12,331 nt of DNA from Spirochaetaceae bacterium. GTDB lineage: Bacteria; Spirochaetota; Spirochaetia; Treponematales; Breznakiellaceae. The notes under the pieces were generated by a model. It was not told where the DNA came from and did no database searches. It saw nothing but the letters and a program-made list of their open reading frames with translations. The stretch is from positions 1 through 12,331 of the forward strand of contig JAISCK010000147.1 in NCBI GenBank assembly GCA_031265635.1, read 5' to 3'. Positions 6,228-12,331 of the stretch are shown here, piece after piece (the stretch's first letter is position 1; each line of letters starts with the position of its first letter). The position numbers and the translations under genes are program-made.

Positions 6228-6246
6228 GGGCAAAGGCGGTTTGTGC

Positions 6247-7737
6247 ATGGCGCTTACTCTTTTTAACACTCTCGGGCGCAGACTTGAGCCTTTCCGGGCG
6301 CTGAACCCGGAGGAGGTCGGTTTTTATGGCTGCGGTCCCACGGTATACAACTTCGCCCATATCGGGAATCTCAGGGCCTATGTTACCCACGATCTCCTGG
6401 TAAAAACCCTCAAATACCTCGGTTACGGCGTAAAGCATGTGATGAACATTACCGACGTGGGCCACCTGTCGGGCGACGATGATTCCGGGGACGACAAAAT
6501 GGTAAAGAGCGCCGCCACGCGGGGCAAGAGCGTCCTTGAAATCGCCGAATTCTACACAAAGGCGTTTTTTGACGATCTGGACCGGATGCACATAGCGCGG
6601 GCCGATGTGATACCCAGGGCCACGGAGCATATTCCCGACATGATAGAACTCATAGGGCGTATCGAAAAGGCCGGGTTTACCTATGAGGCCGGGGGCAACC
6701 TGTATTTTGATATTTCGCGCTTTCCCCGCTACGGCGAGCTTGCCCTTTTGCGGCTTGACGAGCTCAGGGCGGGGGCCCGTATTGACGTGGACGGGAACAA
6801 GCGCAATCCCCAGGATTTTGTGCTGTGGTTCACCAGGAGCAAGTTTGAAAACCAGGCCCTGACCTGGGACAGTCCCTGGGGCAGGGGGTATCCGGGCTGG
6901 CATATTGAATGTTCGGCCATGAGCATCAAATACCTGGGCGAACAGTTCGATATTCACGCGGGAGGCATAGACCATGTGCCTATTCATCATACCAACGAAA
7001 TAGCCCAGAGCGAGGCGGCCACAGGCAGACAGCCCTGGGTGCGCTACTGGGTTCACAATGAATTCCTGGTTATGGACAAGGGAAAGATGTCCAAATCCTC
7101 GGGGAGTTTCCTCACCCTCCAAAGCCTTGTTGACCAGGGGTACAACGCCCTTGATTACCGTTATTTTCTCCTGGGAGGCCATTACCGGAGCCAGCTCCAG
7201 TTCTCTTTTGAAGCCCTGGACGGGGCACGGAACGCCCGGCGTTCCCTTCTGGACCGTATCAAGGCCCTTTCCGACCAGGCCGCTGTCATTCCCGGCGCGT
7301 ACCGGCCCGGCCCGGCTGACGCCGCTTCGCCCGGGGCGGCTTCGCCTGGCGGCATTTCTGAAACCGGGGAAGAGGCGGGGAAGGCGCTGGACAATTTTAA
7401 GGCGGCCCTGGAAGACGATCTTTCTTCCCCAAGGGCCCTGGCCGAACTCTGGTCCCTGGTGAGGAATCCCCGGATCAGGGCCGGGGAAGCCCTTGCCGCC
7501 GCCTTTGCCATGGACAGCGTATTCAGCCTGGGCCTGCGGGAGGCGGCGCTGGAGCGCAAGGAAGCAAGCAGTGAAAGCGAGGAAAGTGTCAGGGAAATAG
7601 AGGGCCTTGTCGCCGAAAGGGCCGCGGCCAAAAAGGCAAGGGATTTCGATGCCGCCGACCGTATCAGGGACGAACTGAAAAAACGGGGCATAGCGCTGGA
7701 AGACGGCCCCGGAGGAACTATATGGAAGCGGATCTAG
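6247..7737 (+). CDS. cysS: Cysteinyl-tRNA synthetase
   Basis: This class I synthetase joins cysteine to tRNA-Cys in the cytoplasm. The 496 residues show the GCGPTVYNFAHIGN segment (28-41, with the HIGH-type motif HIGN and Cys29), the pattern WHIECSAMS (Cys222), GGIDHVPIHHTNEIAQSEA (His247 and Glu251, which with the two Cys form the zinc site) and the KMSKS loop (280-284). The C-terminus closes with the family-typical AKKARDFDAADRIRDELKKRG (461-481) and GTIW. The open frame also reads from a TTG at 6199, but the ATG at 6247 gives the normal N-terminus and has an AAGGCGG ribosome site upstream. An Ala/Pro/Gly-rich insertion (about 349-376), between the anticodon-binding helices, makes it longer than E. 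coli CysS (461 residues). It is probably expressed separately from the Rpn gene, which reads the other way. Confidence 0.97.
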   Translation: MALTLFNTLGRRLEPFRALNPEEVGFYGCGPTVYNFAHIGNLRAYVTHDLLVKTLKYLGYGVKHVMNITDVGHLSGDDDSGDDKMVKSAATRGKSVLEIAEFYTKAFFDDLDRMHIARADVIPRATEHIPDMIELIGRIEKAGFTYEAGGNLYFDISRFPRYGELALLRLDELRAGARIDVDGNKRNPQDFVLWFTRSKFENQALTWDSPWGRGYPGWHIECSAMSIKYLGEQFDIHAGGIDHVPIHHTNEIAQSEAATGRQPWVRYWVHNEFLVMDKGKMSKSSGSFLTLQSLVDQGYNALDYRYFLLGGHYRSQLQFSFEALDGARNARRSLLDRIKALSDQAAVIPGAYRPGPADAASPGAASPGGISETGEEAGKALDNFKAALEDDLSSPRALAELWSLVRNPRIRAGEALAAAFAMDSVFSLGLREAALERKEASSESEESVREIEGLVAERAAAKKARDFDAADRIRDELKKRGIALEDGPGGTIWKRI

Positions 7738-7750
7738 CGCCGCGCGGCTT

Positions 7751-7788
7751 CGGGCCGGTTTTTCCCTGTCCGGCCCGGATGCCGGGCC
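7751..7788 (+). terminator. Two overlapping, mutually exclusive GC hairpins after cysS
   Basis: CGGGCCGG (7751-7758) pairs perfectly with CCGGCCCG (7770-7777) around an 11-base T-rich loop. The segment GGCCCGG (7772-7778) also pairs perfectly with CCGGGCC (7782-7788) around ATG. Six bases are shared, so only one hairpin can form at a time. No run of Ts follows the second hairpin, so it is a weak intrinsic terminator at best. Its place, between cysS and the sigma-factor gene, fits either a cysS terminator or an attenuator controlling read-through into the sigma operon. Confidence 0.45.
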
Positions 7789-7804
7789 TGTTAGTGTAAC
7801 ATTT

Positions 7805-7810
7805 GAGGGA
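7805..7810 (+). promoter_or_regulatory. Ribosome binding site fixing a TTG start for the sigma factor
   Basis: GAGGGA lies 5 bases before the TTG at 7816, and no comparable site precedes the next in-frame ATGs (7840 and 7846). This decides in favour of the TTG start. Confidence 0.7.
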
Positions 7811-7815
7811 TCACA

Positions 7816-8352
7816 TTGTTTTTAGAACAGAACAAAAAGATGGATATGGGGGAATTTAACCGCCTTTATGAGACGGTTTTTCCTATTTTGTTCCGTGTGG
7901 CGTACCGCATCGCGGGCAGCGAAGAAGCCGCGGAGGACCTGTGTCAGGAGGCGTTTTTCAGAATCCACGAGAAAAACATGGTCTTCCCCAGCCCTGATGA
8001 CGCAAAATACTGGCTTATCAGGGTAGTTAAAAACGCCTCCCTTAATTACGCCAAGCGGAAGGAGCGGGAGCGCCGGGCCTATCAGAAGGCTTTCAGGGAA
8101 GATACCCGCAAGGCCCAGACCGGCGAAGGGGACTATATCCGCGAGGAAACCCGGCTTGAGATGCGGGAGGCGCTGGAAAAGCTCCCTGAAAATCTTAAAA
8201 CAGTTCTGGTATTGAAAGAATATGCCGAACTGAATTATAAAGAAATCGGGCATACCCTGGGTATAAGCGAAGGGAATGTCAAAGTCCGGGTCTTTAGGGC
8301 CCGGGAGCGGTTGGCCGGTCTAATCGCTAAGGATGGTGGCTATGTGTCCTGA
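7816..8352 (+). CDS. ECF-type sigma-70 family RNA polymerase sigma factor
   Basis: The 178-residue protein has only sigma regions 2 and 4, as in group 4 (ECF) factors. Region 2 (about 16-85) includes YRIAGSEEAAEDLCQEAFFRI and AKYWLIRVVKNASLNYAKRK, the core-binding and -10-recognition helices. A charged linker follows. Region 4 (about 115-170) includes LEKLPENLKTVLVLKEY and the helix-turn-helix YKEIGHTLGISEGNVKVRVFRARERL. It starts with TTG at 7816, backed by GAGGGA 5 bases upstream. It overlaps the next gene, a zinc-finger anti-sigma factor, by 11 bases, which is the standard layout for a sigma factor held inactive at the membrane. The position after cysS recalls the rpoE-like gene of T. pallidum. 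I did not find a convincing GGAAC-type ECF promoter upstream, so autoregulation is not shown. Confidence 0.93.
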   Translation: MFLEQNKKMDMGEFNRLYETVFPILFRVAYRIAGSEEAAEDLCQEAFFRIHEKNMVFPSPDDAKYWLIRVVKNASLNYAKRKERERRAYQKAFREDTRKAQTGEGDYIREETRLEMREALEKLPENLKTVLVLKEYAELNYKEIGHTLGISEGNVKVRVFRARERLAGLIAKDGGYVS

Positions 8353-8950
8353 TCATGAGGTTCTTTCCGTATACCTTGACGGCGAACTCCCCTCTCCCTG
8401 GAAAGAAAAAATGGAGCGGCATCTCGCGGAATGCGCGGCATGCAGGGCCCGTCTCGACGCTTACAAAGAAGTATCCCGCATCCTTGACAGCGCCCCCGCC
8501 GGACAGGACGGCGCGTTTGCGGACAGGCTCGCTTCGGCCCAGGCGCGGGTACAGGAGCGGCTTGGGGAAAAGTTCGGCAAAAGCGCATACGCCCCCCCGG
8601 CAGCTTCCCTTGTGCTGGAGGAAGGCCGCCGCCTTTCGGTGTGGAGGCGCAGCCTTTCCATACCGTTTCCGGCAGCGGCGGCAGCCCTGCTCCTCATACT
8701 CGCGGCGGCCTTTTTGGCATCGCGCCCCCTCTTTACCCCGCCCCGGCAGGAAGCGATAGCCGGAATAGAGTCTGAAGAAGGTATCATTCCTGTGTCGGAT
8801 ATGTCCCGCGCGCTTCAATACCTGGGAGACCAGGATAATGACCGGGACATTGTTATCATACGCCTCCCCGAAAGCCGGAATTTTACCGGTTCGGGCGAAC
8901 CGACCCTTATCAGGGCCGTAGATTATTCCCGGAGAAACCAGTCCCGATGA
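8342..8950 (+). CDS. Membrane zinc-finger (zf-HC2) anti-sigma factor
   Basis: Residues 1-40 match the anti-sigma zinc-binding domain: DHEVLSVYLDGELPSP, then HLAECAACRARL, with H27-x3-C31-x2-C34 and an upstream His5 or Cys2 as further ligand. This part would bind the ECF factor in the cytoplasm. One membrane helix follows (about 108-127, PFPAAAAALLLILAAAFLAS), then a periplasmic domain of about 70 residues (VSDMSRALQYLG, DIVIIRLPES) that I do not recognise. I prefer the ATG at 8342 because AAGGA (8329-8333) lies 8 bases upstream; an ATG at 8333 adds only three residues. The gene overlaps the sigma gene by 11 bases and ends in ATGA, shared with the next start, so the three are translationally coupled. 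Release of the sigma factor probably requires a signal sensed through the periplasmic part or loss of this protein. Confidence 0.9.
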   Translation: MCPDHEVLSVYLDGELPSPWKEKMERHLAECAACRARLDAYKEVSRILDSAPAGQDGAFADRLASAQARVQERLGEKFGKSAYAPPAASLVLEEGRRLSVWRRSLSIPFPAAAAALLLILAAAFLASRPLFTPPRQEAIAGIESEEGIIPVSDMSRALQYLGDQDNDRDIVIIRLPESRNFTGSGEPTLIRAVDYSRRNQSR

Positions 8951-9528
8951 CAGCCGGCCCGCCCGCCCGCCTGAAATTTATCGCGTCTTTAAGCGCTTTT
9001 CTGTTTACGGCGTTCCTCGGCAGAGGGCAGCTTTATGCCCAGGACCAGCGCCTTGAGGAATTTTTCCCCGGACTTACCAGGCGGACCATTGTCTTTACCA
9101 TCAGTCCCGGCATAGAGGAACAAAACCAGGAAGTCGTCTGGAACGAGGCAATCTCCAAAATTACCCTGCCGGGAAGGCCGGTTTCAATAAAAATTGTAGG
9201 CCGGAACATTGTCGTTGAAGTACTCTTTACCCCCTATGTGGGCCGGAGGGGCGAGAAGCTCCTCACGGCCCAGAGCCAGGTGTGGATCGAGGTTCCCGGC
9301 GAAGGGGTCCGCTACCAGACAACCATGCGGACCATGCCCTTTGATTTCAGCGAGAAAATACTGTTCTTCCCCCTGGGTTCGGAACGGAACGGGCAGAATG
9401 CCCGCATTGTTGTTCAGCTTGAATTAAACCCCTATACGGAAAACGAGGTTCCCCAGGATGCCCGGGAACAGGCCGGAGACGGGGGACTCCCCGCGTCAGG
9501 AAGGCAGCAGGACGAAGCCGGTCAATGA
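8947..9528 (+). CDS. Exported hypothetical protein in the sigma-factor operon
   Basis: The 193 residues start with a signal peptide (RLKFIASLSAFLFTAFLGRGQLYA, likely cut before Gln32). A mainly beta-strand region follows: TIVFTISPG, ITLPGRPVSIKIVGRNIVVEVLFTPYVG, QVWIEVPGEGVRYQT and ARIVVQLELNPYT. The tail (about 165-193) is hydrophilic and probably disordered. I recognise no enzyme motif; the pattern suggests a beta-sandwich periplasmic protein. Its start overlaps the anti-sigma stop as ATGA, and its own stop overlaps the next start in the same way, so it must be made with both. By position it may be a sensor or a cofactor of the anti-sigma factor's periplasmic part, or a target of the regulon; nothing in the sequence decides. 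Confidence 0.85.
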   Translation: MTAGPPARLKFIASLSAFLFTAFLGRGQLYAQDQRLEEFFPGLTRRTIVFTISPGIEEQNQEVVWNEAISKITLPGRPVSIKIVGRNIVVEVLFTPYVGRRGEKLLTAQSQVWIEVPGEGVRYQTTMRTMPFDFSEKILFFPLGSERNGQNARIVVQLELNPYTENEVPQDAREQAGDGGLPASGRQQDEAGQ

Positions 9529-11153
9529 AGGCCGCCCTATACCCAGCGTTCCTTATTCTGGCCGCGTTTTCGGCGTTTTCAGGCTGTGAAAAAAAAGACC
9601 CCCGCATACTTTCCCTTGACCCCCGCATCGGCACGATGGGGGAACCGCTCACCATACACGGAGAAAATTTCGGCGATGAGCGGGACGAATCCTTTGTGTC
9701 CATAGGCGGCGTTCCTCCCACCGCTTCTTCTTATATTGAATGGGAGGACCGGCGCATTGTACTCAGGGTTCCCGAATTCGGCGAGGCCGGGCTTGTGTAT
9801 GTTCACGCCGGGAACAAAAAAAGCAACGCGGCCCTGTTCTCGAACCGGGCGAGTATACCCCTGCCGGCAAGGGGCGGGGAAACAGGAGGCTCGCCCCGGA
9901 TAAGTTCCATAGAACCCGCCTCAGGCGCGGTAGGCGCCCTGGTTACGATTAACGGGAGGAATTTCGGCTCGTCCCGGGAAGGAAGCACGGTAACTTTTAG
10001 CTGGGACGCCGAACTTGCCCCGGCGGCCCAGGCGGACGCGGCGCGGCCCGTATGGGTGGCTGTCCCGGACAGCGATTTCGGCTATGAGTCATGGAATGAC
10101 CGGGAAATCAAGGTGCGGGTTCCCGACGGCGCGGTGAGCGGCCTTGTGGAGGTGAGAACGCTCCGGGGCAACAGCCAGGGCGCGTACTTTGACGTAAACG
10201 GCAGGCCGGGAACCAAGGTGTTCAAGGACAAGCGGAGTTACGCCATTTCGTATTCGGTGGACATACGGGTCAGGGACGCGTCCAGCCCGAACAGCCTCTA
10301 CATCTGGATGCCCGTTCCCTCGGTATCGGCCTCCCAGAGGGACGCGCAGCTTCTCTCAAGGAGCGCGGAGCCGTTTATCGAGCGTTACCAGGGTTCGGCC
10401 CTGTACCGGCTCAACAATCTCAGAGACGGCGAAAACCAGCGCATCACCCTTTCCTACCTTGTTGACGTATACGGCGTGGAAACCGAACTGCGCCCCCAGC
10501 TTATACGCCAGAGTTCCGGATCGGTGCTCGAGGCGGCCTATACCATACCGACCCTGCTCCTGCCGGTCAATGACCAGCGCGTCAGGGACCTGTGCGCGTC
10601 GATCACCGGCCGTGAGCAGAACGCCTACCTCAAGGCGGAACGTATCTACCAGTGGCTTATCACCGAAGGGGGCATACAGGGCGCTCCCCTTTCAGGCGGC
10701 GTCATTGAGGCCCTGGAAAGCAAAAGGGCCGATCCCTATGCCGCGGCGCTGCTCTTCTGTTCCCTGGCGCGGGCCTCTGGAATTCCCGCGATTCCGGTAT
10801 CCGGGGTGCTGGTGGACCGGTCCCGGGGACTCAGGCGCCACTACTGGGCGGAATTCTGGGTGGAAGGATTCGGCTGGATTCCCTGCGACCCGGTCCTTGG
10901 TTCGGGAGCCCTTGCCGAAGCCCTTGCCCCAAGACCCAACAGGGCCGCCTACTACTTCGGCAGCCTTGACAGCCAGCACATAAGTTTTTCCCGGGGCGAG
11001 GCCCTGCTCTCCCAGATGGACAGCAGGGGGCGCGTCGCGGTCAGGGAACGGGATTACGCCCTCCAGACTGTCTGGGAAGAAGCGGCCGGAGGGCTTGAGT
11101 CCTATTCATCCCTGTGGAGTGATATTATACTGACAGGGGTTTACGCATACTGA
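9525..11153 (+). CDS. Lipoprotein with IPT/TIG-like and transglutaminase-like domains, catalytic Cys apparently lost
   Basis: A hydrophobic leader ends at FSAFSG-Cys21, a spirochaete-style lipobox, so the protein should be a lipoprotein. Residues 26-108 and 126-224 are two IPT/TIG-like immunoglobulin folds; both show the marker LxPxxGxxGxxxTIxGxNFG (SLDPRIGTMGEPLTIHGENF and SIEPASGAVGALVTINGRNF). A beta-rich stretch (about 238-345) comes before a transglutaminase-like core (about 365-457). The core keeps the helix DPYAAALLFCSLARASGIPA, the His439 motif (RRHYWAEFWV) and Asp455 (GWIPCDPVLG). Where the family has G-D-C, I read A-D-P, with Pro404 in place of the nucleophile, so the domain may bind and not cleave. 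The gene starts inside the previous stop (ATGA) and is followed after 10 bases by pyrH. Cell-envelope binding or scaffolding is the likely role. Confidence 0.88.
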   Translation: MKAALYPAFLILAAFSAFSGCEKKDPRILSLDPRIGTMGEPLTIHGENFGDERDESFVSIGGVPPTASSYIEWEDRRIVLRVPEFGEAGLVYVHAGNKKSNAALFSNRASIPLPARGGETGGSPRISSIEPASGAVGALVTINGRNFGSSREGSTVTFSWDAELAPAAQADAARPVWVAVPDSDFGYESWNDREIKVRVPDGAVSGLVEVRTLRGNSQGAYFDVNGRPGTKVFKDKRSYAISYSVDIRVRDASSPNSLYIWMPVPSVSASQRDAQLLSRSAEPFIERYQGSALYRLNNLRDGENQRITLSYLVDVYGVETELRPQLIRQSSGSVLEAAYTIPTLLLPVNDQRVRDLCASITGREQNAYLKAERIYQWLITEGGIQGAPLSGGVIEALESKRADPYAAALLFCSLARASGIPAIPVSGVLVDRSRGLRRHYWAEFWVEGFGWIPCDPVLGSGALAEALAPRPNRAAYYFGSLDSQHISFSRGEALLSQMDSRGRVAVRERDYALQTVWEEAAGGLESYSSLWSDIILTGVYAY

Positions 11154-11163
11154 CGGAGGAATC

Positions 11164-11847
11164 ATGGTTACGGTTATTTCCCTTGGCGGTTCCATAGTCG
11201 CCCCGGACAAAGTTGACGAGGATTTTCTTAAAGGTTTTCTTGCCCTTACGGAGGCCCTGCTTAAAGAAGACGAAAAGCGGCGCTTTATCTTTGTAACAGG
11301 CGGCGGCGGCCCGGCCAGAACCTGGCAGAACGCGTACCGCAACATTTCCGGCAGCATTGACAATGAAGAGGCGGACTGGATAGGCGTCATGGCCACAAGG
11401 CTCAACGCCCAGCTTATCAAGGCGCTTCTGGGCGAGTACTGCACCCAGGATGTGGTAATCGACCCCACCCAAGTAGGCCCCTTTGTGGGACGGGTACTGG
11501 TAGCCGCCGGCTGGAAACCCGGCTTTTCCTCGGATTATGACGCCGTACTCCTTGCCGAGCGCTTCCAGGCCGACAGGGTTATAAACCTTTCAAATATTGA
11601 ACAAGTCTACACCGATGATCCCAGAAAGAACCCGGAAGCCAAACCCATAGACCGCATATCCTGGCCGGATTTTATCCGCCTCACCGGCGACGAATGGGTT
11701 CCGGGAAAAAACGTCCCCTTTGACCCCGTGGCCTCAAAACACGCCGCCAAAATCGGCGTTACGGTAATCTGCGCCGCTGGCCGCGACCTTAAAAACCTGA
11801 GAAAGCTGCTCTCAGGATCAGACTTTATCGGGACAACCATAGGTTAG
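11164..11847 (+). CDS. pyrH: UMP kinase, archaeal/spirochaete type
   Basis: A 227-residue amino-acid-kinase fold protein that phosphorylates UMP to UDP with ATP, in pyrimidine nucleotide synthesis. Visible motifs are ISLGGSIVAP (5-14, phosphate loop), FVTGGGGPARTWQ (43-55), a VAAGWKPGFSSDYDAVLLAE segment (113-132) that binds the nucleotide, and NLSNIEQVYTDDPRKNPEAK (141-160), the family signature around the ATP site. FDPVASKHAAKIGVTV (186-201) closes the fold. The short, divergent form is the one known from archaea and spirochaetes, unlike the roughly 240-residue common bacterial PyrH. GGAGGA stands 4 bases before the ATG. It lies 10 bases after the transglutaminase-like gene, so a housekeeping nucleotide kinase appears to ride on the sigma-factor operon, unless an internal promoter exists that I could not see. 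Confidence 0.93.
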   Translation: MVTVISLGGSIVAPDKVDEDFLKGFLALTEALLKEDEKRRFIFVTGGGGPARTWQNAYRNISGSIDNEEADWIGVMATRLNAQLIKALLGEYCTQDVVIDPTQVGPFVGRVLVAAGWKPGFSSDYDAVLLAERFQADRVINLSNIEQVYTDDPRKNPEAKPIDRISWPDFIRLTGDEWVPGKNVPFDPVASKHAAKIGVTVICAAGRDLKNLRKLLSGSDFIGTTIG

Positions 11848-11871
11848 GCGGCTTCCTGCCGCGTCTCCTCT

Positions 11872-11893
11872 AACTTGCTATAAACAAGTTTTT
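11872..11893 (+). repeat. AT-rich inverted repeat overlapping the pfp -35 box
   Basis: AACTTG (11872-11877) and CAAGTT (11885-11890) form a perfect 6-base inverted repeat around the 7-base centre CTATAAA, and the right arm runs into a T5 tract (11889-11893). As RNA it could be a weak terminator for the pyrH transcript. As DNA it overlaps the -35 box and the spacer of the pfp promoter and could be an operator. A separate small GCGGC/GCCGC hairpin stands just upstream (11848-11862). Confidence 0.4.
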
Positions 11894-11904
11894 ACCGATA
11901 TAAT
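11875..11904 (+). promoter_or_regulatory. Sigma-70-like promoter for pfp
   Basis: A perfect -10 box TATAAT (11899-11904) follows TTGCTA (11875-11880, 4 of 6 to consensus) after 18 bases. The start would fall near 11911, and a strong GAGGAGG ribosome site (11914-11920) precedes the ATG at 11925 by 4 bases. The gene therefore has its own start, separate from the sigma operon. Confidence 0.75.
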
Positions 11905-11924
11905 CCTTTTAATGAGGAGGAGAA

Positions 11925-12331
11925 ATGGAATTTTCGGCTTTACAGAAAGCGCGTTACAATTATAAGCCCAAACTGCCGGCCAGCCTGTCCCAGCCCTTGG
12001 ACCGCATAGCGCTGGAATGCGGAGAGCCTACAGGGGCTGTTGCCGACCAGGACGAATTACGGGCCCTTTTCAGGCATAGTTACGGCAAACCGGTGGTCAA
12101 ATTCATTTCGGGAAAGAACGACAGGCTCACAAGGCCCCTCAAGGCCGGGGTAATACTCTCCGGCGGGCAGGCTCCGGGGGGGCACAATGTCATCGCGGGC
12201 CTCTACGACGGCCTCATGAAGGGCAGCAGGGATTCGGTGCTTTACGGTTTCCGGGGCGGCCCATCGGGCCTCATAGAAAACCGCGTAACGGTCATCGACG
12301 ATGAACTCATAAACCGTTACCGGAACACCGG
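11925..12331 (+). CDS. pfp: Pyrophosphate-dependent 6-phosphofructokinase (partial, 5' end)
   Basis: The frame is open from the ATG to the right edge (135 complete codons). The product starts MEFSALQKARYNYKPKLP and contains KAGVILSGGQAPGGHNVIAGL (about 73-93), the nucleotide/pyrophosphate-binding loop of the long phosphofructokinase family. This is followed by YGFRGGPSGLI (about 110-120), a second conserved glycine-rich loop. The extended N-terminus before the first loop and the GGQAPGGHN form are typical of the PPi-dependent enzyme (PFP beta type), which interconverts fructose 6-phosphate and fructose 1,6-bisphosphate in the cytoplasm using pyrophosphate; spirochaetes commonly use it in glycolysis. 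Residues that discriminate ATP from PPi lie near or beyond the edge, so the PPi assignment rests on family resemblance. A strong promoter and GAGGAGG ribosome site precede it. Confidence 0.9.
   Translation, partial: MEFSALQKARYNYKPKLPASLSQPLDRIALECGEPTGAVADQDELRALFRHSYGKPVVKFISGKNDRLTRPLKAGVILSGGQAPGGHNVIAGLYDGLMKGSRDSVLYGFRGGPSGLIENRVTVIDDELINRYRNT

Noticed and set aside
6199..6246. N-terminal extension of CysS from a TTG at 6199
   Set aside because: The 16 added residues are absent from the family, and the ATG at 6247 has a better ribosome site.
6146..6246. T-box leader upstream of cysS
   Set aside because: No T-box consensus or specifier-loop arrangement could be recognised, only the nested hairpin.
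6196..7182. 328-codon minus-strand open frame
   Set aside because: It is antisense to cysS, whose HIGN, zinc-site and KMSKS motifs are intact. The antisense product is a codon mirror with no recognisable domain or ribosome site.

Overview
The window looks like a core-genome segment of a GC-rich spirochaete in or near Treponema. The inference rests on several points: a UMP kinase of the archaeal/spirochaete subtype, the start of a pyrophosphate-dependent phosphofructokinase (PFP), a two-domain cyclic-nucleotide-binding regulator close to murB, and the run cysS - ECF sigma factor - small envelope protein. From memory, this order resembles the cNMP-protein/murB/cysS/rpoE neighbourhood of Treponema pallidum; I could not run a synteny search. 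There is no rRNA, tRNA, CRISPR array or insertion sequence, and no gap between genes exceeds about 170 bases.

Left third (1-4371, all minus strand). A strong sigma-70-like promoter at 3321-3350 reads leftward into a four-gene cluster: a regulator with two cNMP-binding domains and an HTH tail; a secreted hypothetical protein; an exported DUF192 protein with an ambiguous start beside an A9 tract; and an unrecognised protein that runs off the left edge. The neighbouring upstream gene is murB (peptidoglycan synthesis), read the same way.

Middle (4414-6246). Divergent from murB is a small exported protein with the Cys/His/Asp layout of a C39-like papain-fold peptidase. Convergent with it is a Rpn-family PD-(D/E)XK nuclease gene with a repetitive charged tail and its own promoter. 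A nested inverted repeat (6146-6197) separates the Rpn gene from cysS.

Right half (6247-12331, all plus strand). cysS is followed by two mutually exclusive GC hairpins, then by a tightly packed run: ECF sigma factor, membrane zinc-finger anti-sigma factor, exported hypothetical protein, a lipoprotein with two IPT/TIG-like domains and a transglutaminase-like domain, and pyrH. Overlapping start/stop codons and a 10-base gap indicate one transcript. The sigma/anti-sigma pair probably senses an envelope signal, and the two exported proteins are the obvious candidates for sensing or response. A separate promoter with a perfect TATAAT starts pfp, which is cut by the right edge.

No clearly new system is proven here. 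The best leads are the transglutaminase-like lipoprotein that seems to lack its catalytic cysteine inside a sigma-factor operon, the inverted repeat that exactly fills the spacer of the promoter of the cNMP regulator, and the A9 tract that would join a textbook signal peptide to the DUF192 protein after a one-base slip.
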